A stretch of 64,000 bases of DNA. Origin: Manis javanica (taxonomy: Eukaryota; Chordata; Mammalia; Pholidota; Manidae). Below, piece by piece: positions 13,491 through 25,629 of this stretch (position 1 is the first letter of the stretch; every line of letters starts with the position of its first letter). The translations under genes were made by a program, and so were the position numbers. The stretch is taken from assembly GCF_040802235.1 (NCBI RefSeq), contig NC_133165.1, positions 44,467,629-44,531,628 of the forward strand. The letters run 5' to 3'. The notes under the pieces were generated by a model. That model made no database searches. It worked only from the letters and a program-made list of their open reading frames with translations, and was not told the origin of the DNA.

Positions 13491-16400
13491 CCTCTTTCAG
13501 GTTTTTTATGTACAATATCATGTCACCTGCAAACAGGGAAAGTTTAACTTCTTCCTTGCCAATCTGGATACCTTTTATTTCTTTGTGTTGTCTGATTGCT
13601 GTGGCTAGGGCCTCCAGAACTATGTTGATTAAAAGTGGGGTTAGTGGCCATCCTTGTTTTGTTTCCAATCTTAAAGGAAAAGCTTTCAGCTTCTTGCTGT
13701 TAAGTAAAATGTTGGCTGTGGGTTTGTCATAAATGGCCTTTATTATGTGGAGGTACTTGCCCTCTATACCCATTTTGTTGAGAGTTTTTGTCATGAATGG
13801 ATGTTGAATTTTGCCGAATGCTTTTCAGCATCTATGGAGATGATTGTGTGGGTTTTATCCTTCTTTTTGTTGATGTGGTGGATGATGTTGATGGGTTTTT
13901 GAGTGTTGTAGCATCCTTCATTCACTGGTATAAATCCTAATTTATCATGATGGATGATCTTTTTGACATATTTTTTAATTCAGTTTCCTAATATTTTGTT
14001 GGGTATTTTTGCATCTATGGTCATGGATATTGCTCTGCAATTTCCTTTTTTTGTGGTGTCTTTGCCTGGTTTTGGTATTAGAGTGATGCTAGTCTTGTAG
14101 AATGAGTTTGGGAGTATTCCCTCCTCTTCTACGTTTTGGACGACTTTAAGGAGGATGGGTATTAGGTCTTCACTAAATGTATGATAAAATTCAGCAGTGA
14201 AACCATCTGGTCCAGGCATTTTGTTCTTAGGTAGTTTTTTTATTACCAATTCAATTTCCTTGCTGGTAATTGGTCTATTCAGATTTTCTGTTTCTTCCTG
14301 GGTCAGCCTTGGAAGGTTGTATTTTTCTAGAAAGGTGTCCATTTCTTCTAGGTTATCCAGTTTGTTAGCATATAATTTTTCATAATATTCTCTAATAATT
14401 CTTTGTATTTCTGTGGTGTCTGTAGTGATTTTTCCTTTCTCATTTCTGATTGTTTATGTGTGTAGACTCTTTTTTTCTTGATAAGGCCGGCTAGGGGGTT
14501 ATCTATTTTTGTTTATTTTCTTGAAGAACTAGCTCCTGCTTGTATTGATTCTTTCTACTGTTTTATTCTTCTCAATTTTATTTATTTTTCATTTAATCTT
14601 TATTATGTCCCTCCTTTTATTGACTTCGGGCCTCATTTGTTCTTTTTCTAGCTTTGTTAATTGTGAGTTTAGACTGTTCATATGGTATTGTTCTTCTTTC
14701 CTGAGATAGGCCTGTGTTGCAATATACTTCCCTCTTAGCATGGCCTTTGCTGTGTACCACAGGTTTTTGTGGTGTTGAATTTTTGTTGTCATTTGTCTCC
14801 ATATACTGCTTGATTTCTGTTTTTATTTGGTCATTGATCCATTGATTATTTAGGAACATGTTATTAAGCCTCCAGGTGTTTGTGGGCTTTTTCATTTTCT
14901 TTGAATAACTCATTTCTAGTTTTATATCTTTGTGGTCTGAGAAGCTGGTTAGTACAATTTCAATCTTTTTTAACTCACTGAGGATCTTTTTGTGGCCTAC
15001 TATATGGTCTATTCTTGAAAATGTTTTGTATGCCCTTGAGAAGAATGTGTATCCTGTTGCTTTTGGATGGAGTGTTCTGTAGACATCCATTGGGTCCATC
15101 TGTTCTAATACTTGTTCAGTGCCTCTGTCTCCTTGTTTATTTTCTGTCTGGTTGATCGGTCCTTTGGAGTGAGTGATGTGTTGAAGTCTCCTAAAATGAA
15201 TGCATTACATTCTATTTCCCCCTTTAATTCTGTTAGTACTGTTTCACATATGTAGGTGCTCCTGTGTTGGGTGCATAGATATTTATTATAGTCATATCCT
15301 CTTGTTGGACTGACCCCTTTATCATTATGTAATGTCCTTCTTTGTCTCTTGTTACTTTCTTTGTTTTGAAGTCTATTTTGTCTGACACAAGTACTGCAAC
15401 TCCTGCTTTTTTCTCCCTATTAGCTGCATGAAATATCTTTTTCCATCCCTTTACTTTCAGTCTGTGCATGTCTTTGTGTTTGAAGTGAGTCTCTTGTAGG
15501 CAGTGTATAGACAGGTCTTGCTTTTCTATCCATTCAGTGATAAAAATATCTTTTAATTGGTGCATTCAGACTATTTTCATTTAGGGTGATTTTCAATAGA
15601 TATGTACTTATTGCCATTGCAGGCTTTAGATTCGTGGTCACCAAATGTTCAAGGGTAATTCCCTTACTATATAGCAGTCTAATTTAACTCACTTAGTATG
15701 CTTTTACAAACACAACCTAAAGGGTCTTTTTTTTTTCATCTCCTTTGTCTTCCTCCTCCATTCTTTATATATTAGGTATCATATTCTGTAATCTTTGTCT
15801 GTCCCTTGATTGACTTTGGGGGTGGCTGATTTGATTTTGCATCTGCTTAGTAATTAATTGTTTTACTTTGCTGTCATTTTATTTCCCCTGGTGACAGCTA
15901 TTTAGCCTTAGGAACACTTCCAGCTAGAGCAATCACTCCAGAATGCACTGTAGAGGTGGTTTGTGGAAGATAAATTCTCTCAGCTTTTGCTTATCTGAAA
16001 ACTGTTTAATCCCTCTTTCAAATTCAAATGATAATCTTTCCAGGTAAAGTATTCTTGGTTCTAGGCCCTTTTGTTTCATTGCATTAAATATATCATGCCA
16101 CTCCCTTCTGGCCTGCAAGGTTTCTGTTGAGAAGTCTGATGATAGCCTGATGGATTTTCCTTTGTAAGTAATCTTTTTAAAGTCTTTCCTTATCCTTGAT
16201 CTTTGCCATTTTAATTAGTATATGTCTTGATGTTGTCTTCCTCGAGTCCCTTGTTTTGGGAGATCTGGCCTGAGAGACTATCTCCGTCCCCAGATTGGGG
16301 AAGTTTTCAGCAATTACCTCCTCAAAGACACTTTCTATCCCTTTTTCTGTCTCTTCTTCTTCTGGTACCCCCATAATCCAAATATTGTTCTGTTTGGATT

Positions 16401-17720
16401 GGTCACACAGTTCTCTCAATATTCTTTCATTCTTAGAGATCCTTTTTTCTCTGTGCCTCAGCTTCTTTGATTCCTCTTCTCTAATTTTACTCCATTTACC
16501 ATCTCCTCTACTACATCTAATCTGCTTTCAAATCCCTCCATTGTATGTTTCATTTCAGATATGGAATTTCTTAATGATTAATCACCATCCTAAATTCATC
16601 CCTGAGTTCTTGAATATTTTTCTGTACCTCCATGTGCATGTTTTAGATTTTTATTTTGAACTTTCTTTTAGGAAGACTGGTGAGTTCAGTTTCATTTGGC
16701 CCATTTTCTGGGGTTTGTGAGATTTTTGTCTAAGCTAGGTTCCTTTGACATTTCGTATTTCTGTGTTGTTCCCTCTAGTGCCCAGAAGCTCTAGTCTCTG
16801 GAACTGCTTACCCCCTGGAGTGAGATCAGGGTTCGCAGGGTAGCGGCACTGGTGCCTGGGTGGTGGAAAGGGCTGTTTCCTGCTTCCTGGCTGCAGTGCC
16901 TGTCTCCACTGTCAGACCCAGTGGGCCAAGCACACAGGTATAAGCCTCTGTGCTTTGCATCTGTAGCTGTCATAAGTGGGGCCTCCTTCTGGCTAGCCTG
17001 ATGCCAAGGCATTGACTGCCAGTTTGCAAGCTGGTGCTGGCAGGCCAGGAAGAAGGTGCAGCAGGCTGAGTGTCACTCGGAGGGCGGGTCTCAGAGCTGA
17101 GTAACCAGCCAGGGGGATGGAGCACCTGAAGCTCCTGAAAGTTCCCAACTTGCTGGGCAGAGAGCACCCAGAAAACCTTGTCCACCTATCCCTTCTCCTG
17201 CACACAGCAAGCTCCATGCATACCCTGCCCCTTCAGTAGCCCTCTTGCTGCTAGGAAGCCTCTCAGATCACCTGCCTTTACTTTGTCCCAGAGCAGCCGG
17301 ATGTGGATCCCTGTCCTCCACAAACAGCTGGAATCCCAGTCTCTCCAACTATTCCACCTGTCTTAGTTTTCCAACCCCACTAATCTCCAGAGCACCATGC
17401 AATGTAGGTTTGTGCTCCCATAGCAGATCTCCAGGGTGGGTGTTCAGTGGTCCTAGGCTTCCACCCAGTTCCTGCTCCATTTCTCTTCCTCCTACCAGTG
17501 AACTGGGGTGGGGGAAGGGCTTGGGTCCCATCTAATCAAGGCTTTGGTATGTTACCCTATTTCATGAGGTCTGCTCTGTTCTCCAGGTGTATGCAGTCTG
17601 GGGCAGCCTTCTTTCCTGTTGCTCTTTTAGGATTAGTTGTATTAACTATGTTTTCATAATGTATTTGGTTTGGGGAGGAGTTCTCTGTCTAACCTCTCAC
17701 ACTGCCATTTTGAACCGCTC
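13491..17720 (-). mobile_element. L1-C, right part (rest of ORF2, ORF1, 5' UTR)
   Basis: This continues the older L1 interrupted at 7995. It contains antisense RT (13465-13794, 13980-14342), the linker region, endonuclease (14617-15099, 15233-15565), ORF1 remnants (16177-16419, with a stretch like that of the intact ORF1p) and a 5' UTR that lacks the monomer array, ending near 17720. All frames are broken. With the left part it makes an old, nearly full-length L1. Confidence 0.85.
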
Positions 17721-19079
17721 TCTTCAAAATCTAGTTTGCATTTTTACTTTAGAGAAGTAATGTGATTCTGACTTTGCTTAATTGTTTAACATGGAGTTTT
17801 GGTAGGAGTCTTTTTCTGGAGGCCCTCACCCTACTCTATCTAAGCCCACAGTCTGTCATACCCGGACTTACAGTGGGGCAAGCATCTTCACTGCCTTTTT
17901 CAGTTTTGCACCCTCCGTTCTCTTCTGAAGTCTAGTTATTCCATTGGCTTGCTCATCTCCCAGCTGTTCCCTCAAGCACCACTTGCTGCTCCACACCACT
18001 CTTGGCCTTAGAATTTGGGCCTCCTACAACTATTCCCAAGGCCTCTACTAGATTCTGCCTTTAACCACCCCAGCATACTCACACAGGTGTAAACCCACCT
18101 GCCGTCCTGTCCAGCTTTCTCAGAACTTTTCACTTCCCCACTGTGACAAAGCCTGGATATCCCCAGCCCAGAGACACTCATTTAGGCTTAGATGGTATGG
18201 TGAGGTTACATTTTATCATGTGACATTGAGTCTCACACACACCTGGTTCAGGGCCTTGACCTCAGTTAACTAATATCCTAGAGCCATTTCTCAGAAGAAA
18301 GACACTGTAGTGAAAGAAAGTTAAGCCATAGAGGTAACTGAGGATAAACTGAAATATGCCTTTATCAAAGGTTCTCAACCTTAATAGTATACAATAGTAA
18401 TTACCCCTAGGGGCATCCCAAGCAAAAGAGTTTTTTTTTAACTCCTGAGTAATTTTAAGGTCCAGCCAGGGTTGAGCCCCACTACCCTAACCTCAGAGGA
18501 CAGGTGGGTGGGGCCTGGGATGGTCCAGGCATCTCCAGCAGGGAGCAGCCTAAACTGTTTATCCCAGGGTGCTGAACAAATTATTTTTAATATTTTCTAT
18601 GTGTCCCATGCTGTGAAAACAGACAGTTAGCACTGCTATAAGATCGTTCCCTAAGAAACAGGTCTGACAGCCCTGTGTAAGATAATTGGAAGAAAGGCAA
18701 AACAAACCAAAAAGGCCAACTAGGAAACATAAAAAATCTTGGGATAAGGAAAGGAAAGCCTGGACTAGATCAGTAATAGGGAATGTAGGAGGGGACAGCT
18801 GCAATAGTCATAGAAAGAATGACGATTACAGTGGCTAACTAGGTAGAATTTTTCACAGTCTGTGGCACTTTTAATTGTCACAAGGACTGGTTGCAATGTT
18901 GCAGCTGACTCCCAGGAGAGAGTTGCCAGAACTGCTGTGGTCTTCCTAGAACCTTCAAGACCACAAATGTGCTGGGATCTTTATTGCTGGCCAAGTCTCA
19001 GGCACTAGCAAACTGAAGTGCAGCCATTCACACTGTTAGAAGAGCTCCTGCTTTATGGACGCCAGAGGCCCTTACTTAT
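17721..19079. other. No gene; anonymous and ancient-repeat sequence
   Basis: I find no convincing exon here. Bases 17740-17850 resemble 26757-26920, and the shared stretch tctggaggccctcaccctactct is nearly exact. The segment around 18385-18490 begins ggttctcaacctt, which looks like a hAT-type DNA-transposon fossil, but this is a weak call. Confidence 0.4.
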
Positions 19080-19084
19080 ATGGG

Positions 19085-19424
19085 TGTAAGTCTGGGGAGA
19101 GGAAATCCCAGGGCAAAAGACCTCTAAAACTGAAATCAGTCAAAGGGAGAAATAAAGTTTAAAATCTGTTTATTGCTTACAATCTGCAGTCTGGGGCCTT
19201 CTCTCTCTCCTGCTCCAGCAGAAGCAAGCAAGGAACTCCCTCTAACCTCTCAGGTTCAGATAAGCCCTAGATTGCTCCACTGATATGGAGATGAACTTCT
19301 CTCCACCTCTGAGGATATGCAAATGCATTAAAGTCATACTTCTTTCCACCTCTGAATGCCTATTGATATGCAGATGTACTAAAGCCAGGTGAGATATTCT
19401 GGAAATATTACAATTTTACCCACA
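19085..19424 (-). mobile_element. Solo LTR with 5-bp target duplication
   Basis: This is a 340-bp block bounded by TG...CA and flanked on both sides by the same five bases, ATGGG (19080-19084 and 19425-19429). On the minus strand it reads TGTGGGTAAAATTG at the start, has ATTTGCATAT octamer-like sites in the U3 position, and GCAATAAACAG as a polyadenylation signal about two-thirds along. No internal retroviral sequence adjoins it, so it looks like a solo LTR left by LTR-LTR recombination. Orientation is slightly uncertain because an AATAAA also occurs on the plus strand. Confidence 0.65.
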
Positions 19425-19756
19425 ATGGGGCAGCAGCTGCACTCTTGAGGATGCTTCCTGGAGATTCAAAAGGAAAATAATAAGCTCTGTGCATGACATG
19501 AAGATTCTCATTACAGCATTGTCAATAATGGTGATATATTCCAATAATGAATAACATATAGTAAATTATACAGAAGAATTGTATGTAGCCATTAAAATAT
19601 TATGAAAATATAAATGAAAGAAAAAATGGTCATAAATAAGAAAAGAATGCACATTTATGATTTGTTCTTTCATATATATGCAACAACAATAGTAGATTGC
19701 ACTGCAGTAACAGTATACAATAGTATAACTCCTTTCAGGCTCCCAGATCAAATTCC

Positions 19757-19801
19757 AGTGTGTGTGTGTGGGGGGGGGTCTTTCCACACACACACACACC
19801 A
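19757..19801. repeat. (TG)n / (CA)n inverted dinucleotide runs
   Basis: A TG run is followed by a G run and then a CA run (gtgtgtgtgtg...acacacacacac). The two arms are complementary and could form a hairpin with a loop of about 15 bases. Confidence 0.7.
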
Positions 19802-19829
19802 AACAATTCTTGACCACCAGCAGAGTGTT

Positions 19830-20540
19830 GGAGAACTCAATTCTATTCTGATGCTGATATCGGGATTCCTGTTCACAGAGCCGAAGAATGAACTTCACAA
19901 ACACTCAAGGTAGGAGAGCAAGGTAGAGGCTTTTATTTAGGGATAAAGTGAGAGGACAGAACTCCTGGCTCATGCCAGGAGGGGACAAGAGAGTCCTTGG
20001 TTGGCTCGTTGTCTAGGGATTGTATAGTCAGTTGAGGATTTTCAGGAATGGGGGTAAAGGGCTAGGGGTGCAGATTTGTAGAATGCCCATTTTTGATGAG
20101 TAGAAGAAATTTGCTGTTCTGATTTTTCTAAGGAGAGCAGTTTCCCTCTGGGATCATATCAATTAAGATCTCCTGCTCTGCCCCCAAGGTGGGCTGGGCT
20201 GTTGCCTGTTTGCTAAAGTGTGTTAAGAATGTTACTTCTTAACTTTTTGGGATGTTTATAGCTGGGTTTGTTTACTAAATTAATCTTTTGCTCAGGGTGT
20301 GGATTACTTGATTAGGATCAGAGAAGGAAACACAGCATATAGGTATAGTTAAAAATAAGCTGGGCCTTTTAGCAGGCTAAGGTAAATTTTACAGTGTCAT
20401 GATCTAACTGATACAGTAAAGTCATGGGTTATGCTGAGATACTTTTCTTTATCTGCAGATCACTCAACATTCCAGGCCAAGTTGCTTCTGGCCTTTTGAA
20501 CTTTAACTGATTTCATTGAAGAATGTCTGTATTCCTAGTC
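19830..20540 (-). mobile_element. Candidate LTR on the minus strand
   Basis: Read on the minus strand, this block has a CTATAAACATC TATA-like site, then CCTAAATAAAAGCCTC as a polyadenylation signal. A sequence rich in CTTCGGCTCTGTGAACAG follows and resembles an R-U5 region. I cannot fix its ends or find a target duplication. The next provirus is inserted at its edge. Confidence 0.45.
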
Positions 20541-20546
20541 TGGTAT

Positions 20547-20983
20547 TGATAGGGAAAATTTACAAGGACAGCAACCTAGCAGGAGGCTCCACTCTGTCTC
20601 ACACCCCTCCCTCCCCACATAAACAACACTACAAAGACAGTAATTTATGAGGTGGCTCCCCTCTGCCTCGTCCCACTTCTCGACCCAAACAAAAAGAGAA
20701 CACTCCCTTGGTTTCCCCGTGCTGCTGAGCATCCGGTCGCTCCCTAAACTCCCTCCCCCTTGCCTGCTCACTTGCTGTGTACATAGGAATGTTACAGATA
20801 AGGAAGCAGAAAGGTATAAATTGCTCCCTTTTCCTTTGTTTGGGGCTCAGACTTTTTGGGAGATTACTCCCCTCTGAGCCCGCCGGTGTGAAATAAAGCC
20901 TCAACACTCCAAGACCTCTGAGTGCCGCTTGGTTTCTTTCATCAGTGATCCAGCCTAGGCTTTTTTCAGTATTTTCCGTAACA
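20547..20983 (+). mobile_element. 5' LTR of class-I (gamma-type) provirus
   Basis: This 437-bp LTR begins TGATAGGGAAAATTTAC and ends CCGTAACA. It has a TATAAA box at 20815-20820 and AATAAA at 20892-20897. It matches the 3' LTR at 26301-26751 with roughly 30 visible differences, so about 93 percent identity by eye. The provirus is flanked by GTAT at 20543-20546 and 26752-26755; a 4-bp duplication is typical of gammaretrovirus-like integrases. Confidence 0.92.
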
Positions 20984-20985
20984 TT

Positions 20986-21003
20986 TGGATCCCTGAACGG
21001 GAA
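20986..21003 (+). promoter_or_regulatory. Primer-binding site, tRNA-Glu-like
   Basis: Two bases after the 5' LTR comes TGGATCCCTGAACGGGAA. It differs at two of 18 positions from the complement of the tRNA-Glu 3' end. This would place the element with ERV-E-like class-I viruses. Confidence 0.65.
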
Positions 21004-21331
21004 ACCCAACCGCACTGGCCCTTTGTTGCCACCGGTTCGGGGCAACGGCGGGGCAGTGATGGAACAGGAGATATCAACGGAGAAGGTGCACCGTGCCTGA
21101 ACTTTTGGCAGTCTCCCACCCAGTCACCATGGGCCAGCCCCGCTCCACTGTTCCTGCAGGACTCAAGGAGACTTGGCATGTGAGGACCTGGTTCTGATAC
21201 TGAATCTGGTAAGGCCCCGGGGCCCCTGACCCAGCCAGTCACAGCCATTGTGGTGAAAGGGAAGCCTGATCACCTCCCGGGAGACTTATTAGAAGTCCCC
21301 AGGGAGGGAATGTTTAAACTCTGGTCTGCCT

Positions 21332-21333
<2 letters not shown>

Positions 21334-21384
<51 letters not shown>

Positions 21385-21389
21385 TGAGT
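21334..21389. repeat. (TG)n microsatellite in the ERV leader
   Basis: A run of more than 20 TG units lies between the primer-binding site and gag of the provirus and ends in tgagtgagtg. Confidence 0.9.
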
Positions 21390-21671
21390 GTGCAGGGCAG
21401 CTGAAGTCATTCAGTCTGCACTGAATCTGTGATTCCATGACCTGTACTATGGAATCTGCATGGGCCCTCATCCACTTTCGCCGTCAACCATCAGGGCATA
21501 TGGGTGATTCAGCTTCGGCTGACCTGGCCAGGAACTTATACAGGTGCACCTTAGCCAAGGCTGGCCAAAGTCTCCGCGAGGAGTGCAAACGGACGGGCAT
21601 CTGACTGGTCTCCTCTCTAGAGGAGGCACCCCTCCCTTGTCTGTTGTCGCAGCACCGTCCACAGATACATC

Positions 21672-22905
21672 ATGGGGTCAGGGCATAGTAAACCCACAGT
21701 TCTCGACACTATGATCAAAAATTTCAGAAAGAGATTTTCAGAAAACTACAGAATAAAATTAACTCCTGGCAGGTTGAAAACCCTGTGTGAATCTGCATTG
21801 TCAATCTTTAGTGTAGGGTGGCCTCCAGAAGGAACCCTAGATGTCCCAACTATCCGCTGAGCCTGGCGGGTCATCCCTAGAGATCCAGGTCATCCTAATC
21901 AGTTCCCATACTTTAACTCCCGGTCAGAAACTGCCCAGCCTCTTCCCCCTTGGGTGCGATTCGCTTGCAACATGCAGGAACAGAGTAGGGTCTTAGTTGC
22001 CTCAACAAAGAAGCCTGCAAAAAAACAACAGAAGCCTGAGCCTCCACACATTTTTACTGGTGACCCAGAGGAAGAGCTACTATTGCCCCTGCCTTATGCA
22101 CCTCCAAGGCTGTCAGCACCCAGTCCCTGGTCCCTGATACCCCACCACCATCAGTCTCACTGCCAACTCCAGAACCAGTGAACCCACTTCCCCCTGGACC
22201 AGCAGTCTGACTGCACCCTCAGCTGGGAGCAGATGCCCTTCACATGCCAGCACAAGAGATGCAGGGCCTGAAAGCAGTACCCAGTTCACAATAGAAGAGA
22301 AGAGGCAGCTGGGGTCCTTAGTCAGGGTGCATAGGCTGAAATTGCTGTCCCCGAGGAGCACCCCAAGAGGGACTTCACCACCCCTGAGGGACAGCACAAG
22401 ATCCACCGATATCAGGATGCCCTCCTCCAGGAGATCAAAGCTGGGTCCAAAAGGCCTATGAACATGACTAAAGTTTTTTTCAGTCATTCAACAACCAGAA
22501 GAGTCTCCTGGAGACTATCATGAGAGACTGTGTGAAACTTATCGCATCTACACCCCTTTCAACTCTGAGTTACCAGGGAGCCAGCAGATAGTAAACACCA
22601 CATTCGTAGCCCAAGCTGCCCCAGACATCAGATCAAAGCTCCAAAAGCTTGAGTGCTTCACTCACATGACTGAAATTGCCAAAAAAAAATATCTAAACAG
22701 AGAAGTTCAGGCCAATAGAGAGGCAAAAAGAAAAATAAAGAAAAAGGCAAGTCTCCTGGTAGCTGCCCTGAAAGAGATGGATGGGCAGAAGGCAGAGAGA
22801 AACCAGCCGCCCAGAGGGGAGTAGCCCAGGACCCCCCTAGCCAGAGACCAGTGTGCTTACTGTAAAAAAAAGGGAGGGGGAAGGCATCAGAAAGATGAAT
22901 GTCCC
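21672..22905 (+). pseudogene. ERV gag remnant (matrix to nucleocapsid)
   Basis: The frame starts ATGGGG, encoding Met-Gly and so a potential myristoylation site, and stays open for 62 codons as a matrix-like segment. The proline-rich and capsid-like regions follow in shifted frames. At 22852-22905 a nucleocapsid zinc knuckle is visible with Cys-X2-Cys-X7-His-X4-Cys spacing; the usual retroviral spacing is X2-X4-X4, so three residues are extra. The gene has many stops and frameshifts and is not functional. Confidence 0.8.
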
Positions 22906-23230
22906 AAACGAGGCAAAGCCCCAAAGCCCAGTTGCTACCGGGAAGAGCCCCATGAGGAAAGGCTCATTAGCCTGGCAGGAGCAGACTCAGACTGACAAGG
23001 ACTTGCACTCAGCCCCCATGAGCCCACAGTCAGAATGAAAGTGAAAGGCCAAAACATGACTTTTATATTTAACACAGGGGCATAACACTCTGTGGTCTCC
23101 CTCCCTGTAGCCCTCTTCAGTGAAAAAGACTGCAACTATTCTCAGTGAAAGAGTATCTCGCCGTGACGCTCCTTACCCAGGACGACTCAGGAGACACGAG
23201 CCCACGCAAGAGATTTTTTTATCTGAAAGA

Positions 23231-23395
23231 GAATGTAGGACAGAGAGACAGAGAGCGAGCGAGCAGTGGGACAGAGAGACAGAGAGAGCAGAGAGAGCAG
23301 CAGGACAGAGAGACAGAGAGACAGAAAGAGCAGAGAGAGCAGCGGGACAGAGAGACAGGGAGAGAGAAGAGAGAGAGAGCAAGCAGCAGCATGTG
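23231..23395. repeat. GA-rich imperfect minisatellite inside ERV protease-RT region
   Basis: The sequence is built almost only of gacagagaga and gagcagagagagcag modules, repeated imperfectly several times. It lies just after a protease-like stretch containing an active-site-type NTGA (23070-23090) and breaks the pro-pol frame. No retroviral gene normally contains this, so it is a later expansion or insertion. Confidence 0.75.
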
Positions 23396-23689
23396 CAGAG
23401 AGTTGTGCCTTTTACTGTGGTAAATCCCCTTGGCCTGTGCCTTGGGATGTTTAGAGATAAGGTGAGGCAGGCCCAGGCATGATTCTCACCGGCTTATGTG
23501 CTTGAGACCATGGAGTAAATAGAGGATAAATTACTATATTCTTACACTTGGAGCCACAAAGACAGCGGAGGTATCCCCTCTCACAAGAGGCAAGAGCAGG
23601 CATCCAGGAATGCCTGATCAGACTCAGATAGGCAACCATTCTAATCGAGTGTCAGTTGCCCTGGAACCCCCTGCTTCTGCCAGTCAAAA

Positions 23690-24170
23690 GGCCAGGAAGA
23701 AGGCACCGACCGGCCTGTTCAAGACCTGTGAGCCATTAATAGAGTGACTATTTCTTTACACCCAGTGGTCCCAAACCTGCACACCGTCCTCACTGGATCC
23801 CAGAGTCTGCCAAATAGTTCACTCGCACAGACATAAAGATGCCTTTCTCTGTCTCTGGCTGGCCCCCCAAAGCCAGCTCTTATTTGCGTTTGAATGGACT
23901 GAACTGGATACAGGGTGGCAGATGCATTTAACATGGATGCAGCTTCCACAAGAGTTCAAGAACTCACCCACCCTCTTTAGACAGGCATTGGCTGCAGACC
24001 TTGCCAGCTTTCTGAGAGATGCCACATGCTGCACCCTCCTGCGGTATGTAGATGACCTCCTCCTTGCCAGTGACACCCAGGAAAATTGTGCAAAAGGCAC
24101 AAAGGCCCTCCTGCAACTCCTGTCAGGCTCAGGATACCGAGCCTCATAAAAAAAGAGCACAAATCTGCAA
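23690..24170 (+). pseudogene. ERV reverse-transcriptase remnant
   Basis: Pieces of an RT fingers/palm domain are visible in more than one frame. The longest clean part (23922-24149) contains the catalytic YVDD box at 24045-24056 after a LPQEFKNSPTLF-like segment. Frameshifts separate it from the N-terminal part. RNase H-like sequence continues weakly to about 24860. Confidence 0.85.
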
Positions 24171-24869
24171 CAGCAAGTCCAGCACTCAGGCTTCCTCCTC
24201 ACCCAGGAAGAAAGGGCACCAAGGCCAGAGAAGAAAAAGGTCATTAACTCCTTGCCCCAGCCCAGGACAAGGGGGGGCATGCGAAAATTCCTAGGGGCTG
24301 CCAGGTTCTACAAAAATCTGGATTTCCAGATTCTCAGCAATGGCAAAGCCCCTCAGCAATGGCAAGGCCCCTCTGCAACCTCCTAGGGGACCAGACTGAA
24401 AGCCCCTGTCTGGAAAAAAGAGACAAGAGCCACCTTCCTGGAAATAAAAACTGCTTCAGAACAGGCATCAGCCCTAGGTCTGCCAGATATAAAAAGGCCC
24501 TTCAATCTCTTCACTACATAATAAAGGTAGCAATTCTGCAATGCAAAGAACATCAAAAAGAAAACAACCCTATAGCACAGAGAAATGGAATGGCAGATGA
24601 AGCTACCAAAGCAGCAGCCAGTAAGGAGGCATGGAGAGCTCCTTCCCTCATTGTGGCCCTAACACCCTGGTAGAGGCCCCTCCACCCAGGTACACTGAAA
24701 AGGAGAAAGACTGGAGCCACTTTAACTGACAATGGACGGTGAATGTTGCCAGACAGACGTATCTTTGTCCCAACTGCAACCGGGAGGCAACTAGTCAACA
24801 AATACCACCAGCTCACCCACCTGGGAAAAACTGCACTGGAGGCCCTCCTCAAAAACAATACTACATCAG

Positions 24870-25176
24870 CCAGTTGCCAGCACTATGCTGAGCAGTGAGT
24901 AGACAGTGTGTAACTTGTGCCAGAAATAATACTCAGTCTGCACCACGACTCCCACCTGGTGTCCAAAGAATGGGAGTTGCCCCATTTGAAGACCTTGAGA
25001 TAGACTTCACGGATGTCCAGCCAAGCAGGGGACTCAGATACCTCCTAGTAATAGTGTGTACGTACTCTGACTGGGTCAAAGCCTTCCCAACCAGAACAGA
25101 ACGGAGCCGAGAAGTAGCCAAAGTCCTCCTGAGAGAAACTGTGCCCTGGTTTGGCCTACCATCCACAATCCAGTGA
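24870..25176 (+). pseudogene. ERV integrase core remnant
   Basis: A 93-codon frame has a CVTCARNN zinc-binding end, a DLEIDFTDVQ segment that matches the first catalytic Asp of the DDE core, and YLLVIVCTYSDWVKAFPT with the second Asp. It ends in a stop before the catalytic Glu region. It is not functional. Confidence 0.8.
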
Positions 25177-25629
25177 CAGTGAGTCTGCCTTTGTAGCAGA
25201 TGCAGTGCAAATGTTAACTAAATCCCTCAATATTACCTAGAAACTTCACACTGTATACAGGTCACAGAGTTGAGGGAAAGTAGAGTGAATGAACCACACC
25301 CTCAAAAGAACCCCAGTACATTCATTCCAGGCTAGGGACTCAGTCTGAGTTAAAGATTGGAAAGAAGACCCCCTCAAACCTCAGAAGACTGGCCCCACAT
25401 TATTGTTCTAACTACTCCTACTGCCCTCAAGGTTGCACGCATCACTCCAAGAGTCCGTCATTCCTGAGTAAAAAGAATCTGTCATCCTGACAAGGAAGCA
25501 CATAGGCAGGAGGCCCAGCCAGACCTCCAGATCCTCTCAGCCTCCACATCCGACGATTGCCCTCTGACTAATAGACACCTGCACGCCGTAGATCCTGGCT
25601 CCCGTCAGAGTAGTGTCTTTTATTCTGGG

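Noticed and set aside
19614-19913. 99-codon plus-strand frame across the TG/CA hairpin
   Set aside because: It lies in LTR-like and simple-repeat sequence without domain features.
23145-23482. Charged, repeat-rich frames of 92-120 codons
   Set aside because: They are translations of the GA minisatellite and have no sign of being a real gene.
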